Position numbers and translations under genes: made by a program
The notes under the pieces: model-generated
Databases searched by the model: none
Told to the model about the DNA's origin: nothing
The model's input: the letters and a program-made list of their open reading frames with translations, nothing else
NCBI GenBank assembly: GCA_947630385.1
Contig: CANRHG010000084.1
Location: 1-7,859, forward strand
Direction: 5' to 3'
Length of the DNA stretch: 7,859 nucleotides
From: an uncultured Eubacteriaceae bacterium
Lineage (GTDB): Bacteria; Bacillota; Clostridia; Eubacteriales; Eubacteriaceae
In this document: one piece after another, positions 6,008 through 7,859 of the stretch
How the letters are laid out: every line of letters begins with the position of its first letter
Position numbering within the stretch: the stretch's first letter is position 1

Positions 6008-6427
6008 CAGGCCGCGAAAGCGGTCTTTTTTTAACCACAAAATTACGAGAACGATACCGGTAAGATCGACGAGCGTATCAAAGAGGTTCCCGTTTCGCCC
6101 GGGGATCGTCCCCTGATAGATCTCGTCCAAAAAGCTTACGGTATAGCAGTAAACGGCCACAAAATATAGATTATCGTAAGAAAAACTGTGTTTTAAACTG
6201 AAATACGTCAAAAAAGCCAAAAGCGTGTATTCAAGGATGTGGGCAAGTTTTCTGACGATAAAGGTGACCGTCAGCGCATCGAGTGAAAAAAGATTTAAAA
6301 CCGGTTTAACGAAAAGATCACTTTGAGATGAAGACTGGTCTCCCGTAAAGGATGAAAAGTAAAAAATCAAACCGGTCATAAAAATCATAGGTAGCAAGTA
6401 GAGACCTTTTTTGACTTCATCTAGCAT
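5987..6427 (-). CDS. VanZ-family membrane protein
   Basis: This 146-residue protein has four predicted membrane segments, about 9-25, 62-78, 86-102 and 117-133. Family signatures seen: FYFSSFTGDQSSSQS (22-36), RKLAHILEYTLLAFL (59-73) with His63 and Glu66, DEIYQ (101-105), and IPGRNGNLFDTLVDLTGI (108-125). VanZ itself gives low-level teicoplanin resistance; most relatives have no proven role, so no resistance phenotype should be assumed. The ATG at 6427 has AAGAGGT five bases upstream. Its 3' end overlaps the isomerase gene by 21 bp tail to tail and contains that gene's terminator hairpin within its codons. It has no terminator of its own, so its message may run antisense into the isomerase gene. 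It follows tRNA-Cys on the same strand, beyond a hairpin terminator; I find no strong promoter of its own. Confidence 0.88.
   Translation of the reverse strand: MLDEVKKGLYLLPMIFMTGLIFYFSSFTGDQSSSQSDLFVKPVLNLFSLDALTVTFIVRKLAHILEYTLLAFLTYFSLKHSFSYDNLYFVAVYCYTVSFLDEIYQGTIPGRNGNLFDTLVDLTGIVLVILWLKKDRFRGLLNKSKV
6009..6032 (+). terminator. Intrinsic terminator of the isomerase gene
   Basis: AGGCCGC-GAAA-GCGGTCT forms a 7-bp stem (with one G-T wobble) capped by a GAAA tetraloop, followed by a seven-T run to 6032. It starts just after the isomerase stop codon. On the other strand no U-run follows, so it works in one direction only. It lies inside the coding sequence of the convergent VanZ-family gene. 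Confidence 0.9.
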
Positions 6428-6461
6428 AATTACCTCTTATCTTCGAAAAGAAAATAAGTAC

Positions 6462-6499
6462 AAAAACTTTAAAAGCCATAGGAGAATCTCCTATGGCTT
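6462..6499 (-). terminator. Intrinsic terminator after tRNA-Cys
   Basis: Thirteen-base arms (6473-6485 and 6487-6499) are perfectly complementary about A6486, and in practice form a 12-bp stem with a 3-base loop. On the reverse strand the stem is followed by UUUUAAAGUUUUU. It lies about 15 bp past the CCA end of the tRNA and 45 bp before the VanZ-family start. Some read-through into that gene is possible because the U-run is interrupted. Confidence 0.8.
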
Positions 6500-6514
6500 A
6501 ATTGTCAACATAAT

Positions 6515-6589
6515 TGGAGGTGGCTGCCGGATTTGAACCGGCGAATAAAGGTGTTGCAGACCTGCGCCTTACCACTTGGCTAAGCCACC
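6515..6589 (-). tRNA. tRNA-Cys (anticodon GCA)
   Basis: The reverse strand folds as a full cloverleaf: acceptor GGTGGCT/AGCCACC, D-arm with GCC/GGC and the AAGTGGTAA loop, anticodon loop CTGCAAC with GCA at 6557-6555, T-stem GCCGG/CCGGC with loop TTCAAAT. The discriminator base is U73, an identity element of tRNA-Cys, and the CCA end is encoded. One oddity is seen: positions 27 and 43 are C and U, which do not pair, so the anticodon stem has four pairs. It is transcribed alone from its own promoter. Confidence 0.97.
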
Positions 6590-6593
6590 AGCA

Positions 6594-6632
6594 ACATAGC
6601 CTATAAATTATATTACCTTTTACCGGCTATGT
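6594..6632. repeat. Interrupted inverted repeat around the tRNA-Cys promoter
   Basis: ACATAGCC (6594-6601) and GGCTATGT (6625-6632) are exact inverted copies 23 bp apart. One overlaps the transcription start and the other overlaps the -35 box of the tRNA promoter. They could be a regulator site or a weak hairpin in a rightward transcript. They could also be chance. Confidence 0.4.
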
Positions 6633-6635
6633 CAA
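6607..6635 (-). promoter_or_regulatory. Consensus promoter of tRNA-Cys
   Basis: On the reverse strand TTGACA (6635-6630) and TATAAT (6612-6607) are perfect and 17 bp apart. The expected start near 6600 leaves a leader of about 10 bases before the mature tRNA. No stringent-type GC discriminator is evident. Confidence 0.93.
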
Positions 6636-6668
6636 GTTTTTAGCGAAATTTTTTAAGGAGAAACCGCG

Positions 6669-7277
6669 ATGACCGAAATCGAAAAAATGCAAAGCGGGCA
6701 GCTTTACGCTCCGGGCGACGAGCAGATCACCTACCTTCGTAACCGCTCGGCCCGCCTCACCCACGAATACAACAAGCTTCCCGAAAGTGAGATCGAAAAA
6801 CGAAAAGCGATTCTTAAAGATCTCATGGGAGAGATCGGAGAGAGCAGTTTTATCCGAGGCCCCATGCACTTTGACTATGGTAAATTCACCAAAATCGGCG
6901 AGCACGTCTTTGCCAATTACAACTTTACGGTCCTCGATTGTGGTCCGGTCACGATCGGCGATGAGGTCCTGTTCGGCCCCAACTGTACGCTCGCCGCGGC
7001 CCTACATCCCTACCTGGCCGAAGAACGCCGTATCATGACTAAAAAAGACGGAGCGACCGGCCACTTCGAGTACTCGGCCCCCATCACGATCGAAGACGGT
7101 TGTTGGATCGGGGCCGGCGTTACGGTCTGCGCGGGCGTAACCATCGGCAGGGGCAGCATTATCGGCGCCGGGAGCGTGGTCACCCACGACATCCCACCGA
7201 ACGCACTGGCCGCGGGAAACCCCTGTCGGGTCATCCGTGAGATCACCGAAGACGACCGGATGGGCCTGTCTCATTAA
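6669..7277 (+). CDS. Sugar O-acetyltransferase, maltose/galactoside acetyltransferase (LacA/Maa) type
   Basis: This 202-residue enzyme transfers acetyl from acetyl-CoA to a sugar hydroxyl in the cytoplasm; the natural substrate is not predictable. Seen: the N-terminal Mac domain (about 6-58) with KMQSGQLYAPGDEQ and HEYN; then a left-handed beta-helix of hexapeptide turns (about 72-190) with the catalytic histidine His113 in ALHPYLAEER, the VTIGDEVLFGPN and ITIEDGCWIGAGVTV turns, and the end block VTHDIPPNALAAGNPCRVIREI (173-194) typical of LacA and Maa. The length matches the family. The ATG follows AAGGAG with 8 bases between. I considered serine acetyltransferase because of the cysK nearby, but the Mac domain and the end GLSH without a terminal isoleucine argue against it. 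I find no clear promoter; the gap before it is filled by the opposing tRNA promoter. Confidence 0.93.
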   Translation: MTEIEKMQSGQLYAPGDEQITYLRNRSARLTHEYNKLPESEIEKRKAILKDLMGEIGESSFIRGPMHFDYGKFTKIGEHVFANYNFTVLDCGPVTIGDEVLFGPNCTLAAALHPYLAEERRIMTKKDGATGHFEYSAPITIEDGCWIGAGVTVCAGVTIGRGSIIGAGSVVTHDIPPNALAAGNPCRVIREITEDDRMGLSH

Positions 7278-7305
7278 AAAAGGTGCCATAAAGGCACCTT
7301 TTTTT
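7276..7305. terminator. Bidirectional terminator between the acetyltransferase and peptidase genes
   Basis: Complementary 12-base arms (7276-7287 and 7293-7304) enclose an ATAAA loop, with a GGTGCC/GGCACC core and A/T outer pairs. Seven Ts follow rightward and a matching U-run follows leftward. It overlaps the stop codons of both convergent genes. Confidence 0.94.
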
Positions 7306-7859
7306 ATTGGGCTAACAAAGTATCGAGTACTTGTTGCGCGTTTAAGTTTCTTATACCGTCCGGATCGCCGACAAAATTGTCTCCCCATCTAAACTTCGAA
7401 GATCTCGTAAGGTAGAAGTGCTGGCGGTCGAGCTGGGAGTTGTAACGGTTGTAGTAATCCGGGAAGTACCTTTGCATGTACTGTCTGGCCAGTTGCGTAG
7501 CCTGCGACTGCGCACCGCCCGGTGTGAGCGTTCCTGAGATCATGACGCCCGGTGGGCTCGCGTGGACTAAGACGACGCTACCGTCGCTGCAGGTTCCGAG
7601 GACGATATAGACGTGTCCGTCTTCGTTGAGACTTACGATATCCCCCGGCTCATAGCTTTGGACCTGGCCGTAAGGCGTATAGGACCCGTAACCTTTTTGG
7701 GCATACCAGCTCGCCTGGTCGTCTGCCCAGTAGACTTCGCCGGCGCCACCGCTTTGGGTGTTAAGCGTATTGTAAACCGTCCAACCGACAAATCCCGAAC
7801 AGTCCAGTCCGTTGTTGATTTCAAAACGGTGGTTGTTGTAGTCGTAAGACGCGTCGTTC
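7304..7859 (-). CDS. NlpC/P60-family cysteine peptidase, C-terminal part (N-terminus beyond right edge)
   Basis: The reverse frame is open from the window edge to a TAA at 7306-7304, giving 184 visible residues. Numbering from the first whole codon: the catalytic cysteine is Cys20 in NNGLDCSGFVGW, the catalytic histidine is His82 in EDGHVYIVLG, and the third polar residue is probably His99 in VVLVHAS. The PGDIVSL strand before the histidine also fits. Known for the family: hydrolysis of cell-wall peptide bonds, usually D-gamma-glutamyl to diamino acid, outside the membrane. About 80 residues follow the core, with QLARQYMQRYFPDYYNRY and a polar end. The start, any signal peptide and any SH3 or other wall-binding domains are outside the window. 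An internal Met106 is not the real start, since the catalytic residues lie upstream in the same frame. Confidence 0.9.
   Translation of the reverse strand, partial: NDASYDYNNHRFEINNGLDCSGFVGWTVYNTLNTQSGGAGEVYWADDQASWYAQKGYGSYTPYGQVQSYEPGDIVSLNEDGHVYIVLGTCSDGSVVLVHASPPGVMISGTLTPGGAQSQATQLARQYMQRYFPDYYNRYNSQLDRQHFYLTRSSKFRWGDNFVGDPDGIRNLNAQQVLDTLLAQ

Noticed and set aside
6669..7277. Serine acetyltransferase (CysE) that would complete cysteine synthesis
   Set aside because: The Mac domain, the ALHPYLAEER active-site block and the LacA-type end identify a sugar acetyltransferase; the C-terminal isoleucine of CysE is absent.
7304..7543. A stand-alone 79-residue protein starting at an internal ATG
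   Set aside because: The same frame continues upstream through the NlpC/P60 catalytic residues to the window edge, so this is only the tail of a larger protein.
1..7859. Mobile element, CRISPR array, phage attachment site or horizontally acquired island
   Set aside because: There is no transposase, integrase, repeat array or target duplication, and no direct repeat of the tRNA 3' end was noticed. The content is mostly housekeeping.

Overview
The window looks like a chromosomal stretch from a Gram-positive bacterium of the Bacillota. The basis is strong AGGAGG-type ribosome binding sites, sigma-A type promoters (two are perfect TTGACA-17-TATAAT), GTG and TTG starts, compact hairpin/T-tract terminators, and a cysK gene followed by a CymR-like Rrf2 regulator. 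An anaerobic Clostridia or Tissierellia-like host is my guess only. Base composition is fairly even along the window. I see no mobile element, CRISPR array, rRNA or replication origin.

Left part (1-2243) is a sulfur amino acid locus. A truncated PLP enzyme of the O-acetylhomoserine sulfhydrylase (MetY) family reads leftward. From the same 95-bp intergenic region cysK (cysteine synthase) reads rightward, followed 9 bp later by an Rrf2 regulator that has no cysteine and ends in Met-Tyr-Tyr-Ile. A perfect 16-bp palindrome sits between the two start codons and overlaps the proposed promoter elements of both directions, so one repressor could control both genes. The natural model is a CysK-CymR type sensor: the enzyme and the regulator form a complex that represses sulfur genes when cysteine is plentiful. 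A strong two-way terminator closes the operon and also serves lon.

Middle part (2246-5236) is a leftward two-gene operon: a cysteine-rich MarR-family regulator, then the ATP-dependent protease Lon, whose ATG directly abuts the regulator's stop codon. The operon starts from a consensus promoter, followed by an imperfect palindrome over the expected transcription start, which suggests autoregulation. Divergent from it is a cytoplasmic parvulin-type peptidyl-prolyl isomerase.

Right part (5987-7859) holds a small VanZ-family membrane protein convergent with and overlapping the isomerase gene, a single tRNA-Cys(GCA) with its own consensus promoter and terminator, a maltose/galactoside-type sugar O-acetyltransferase, and the C-terminal part of an NlpC/P60 cysteine peptidase that runs off the right edge. 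Every gap over about 90 bp between genes has a promoter, operator, tRNA or terminator assigned. No intergenic stretch exceeds 300 bp.
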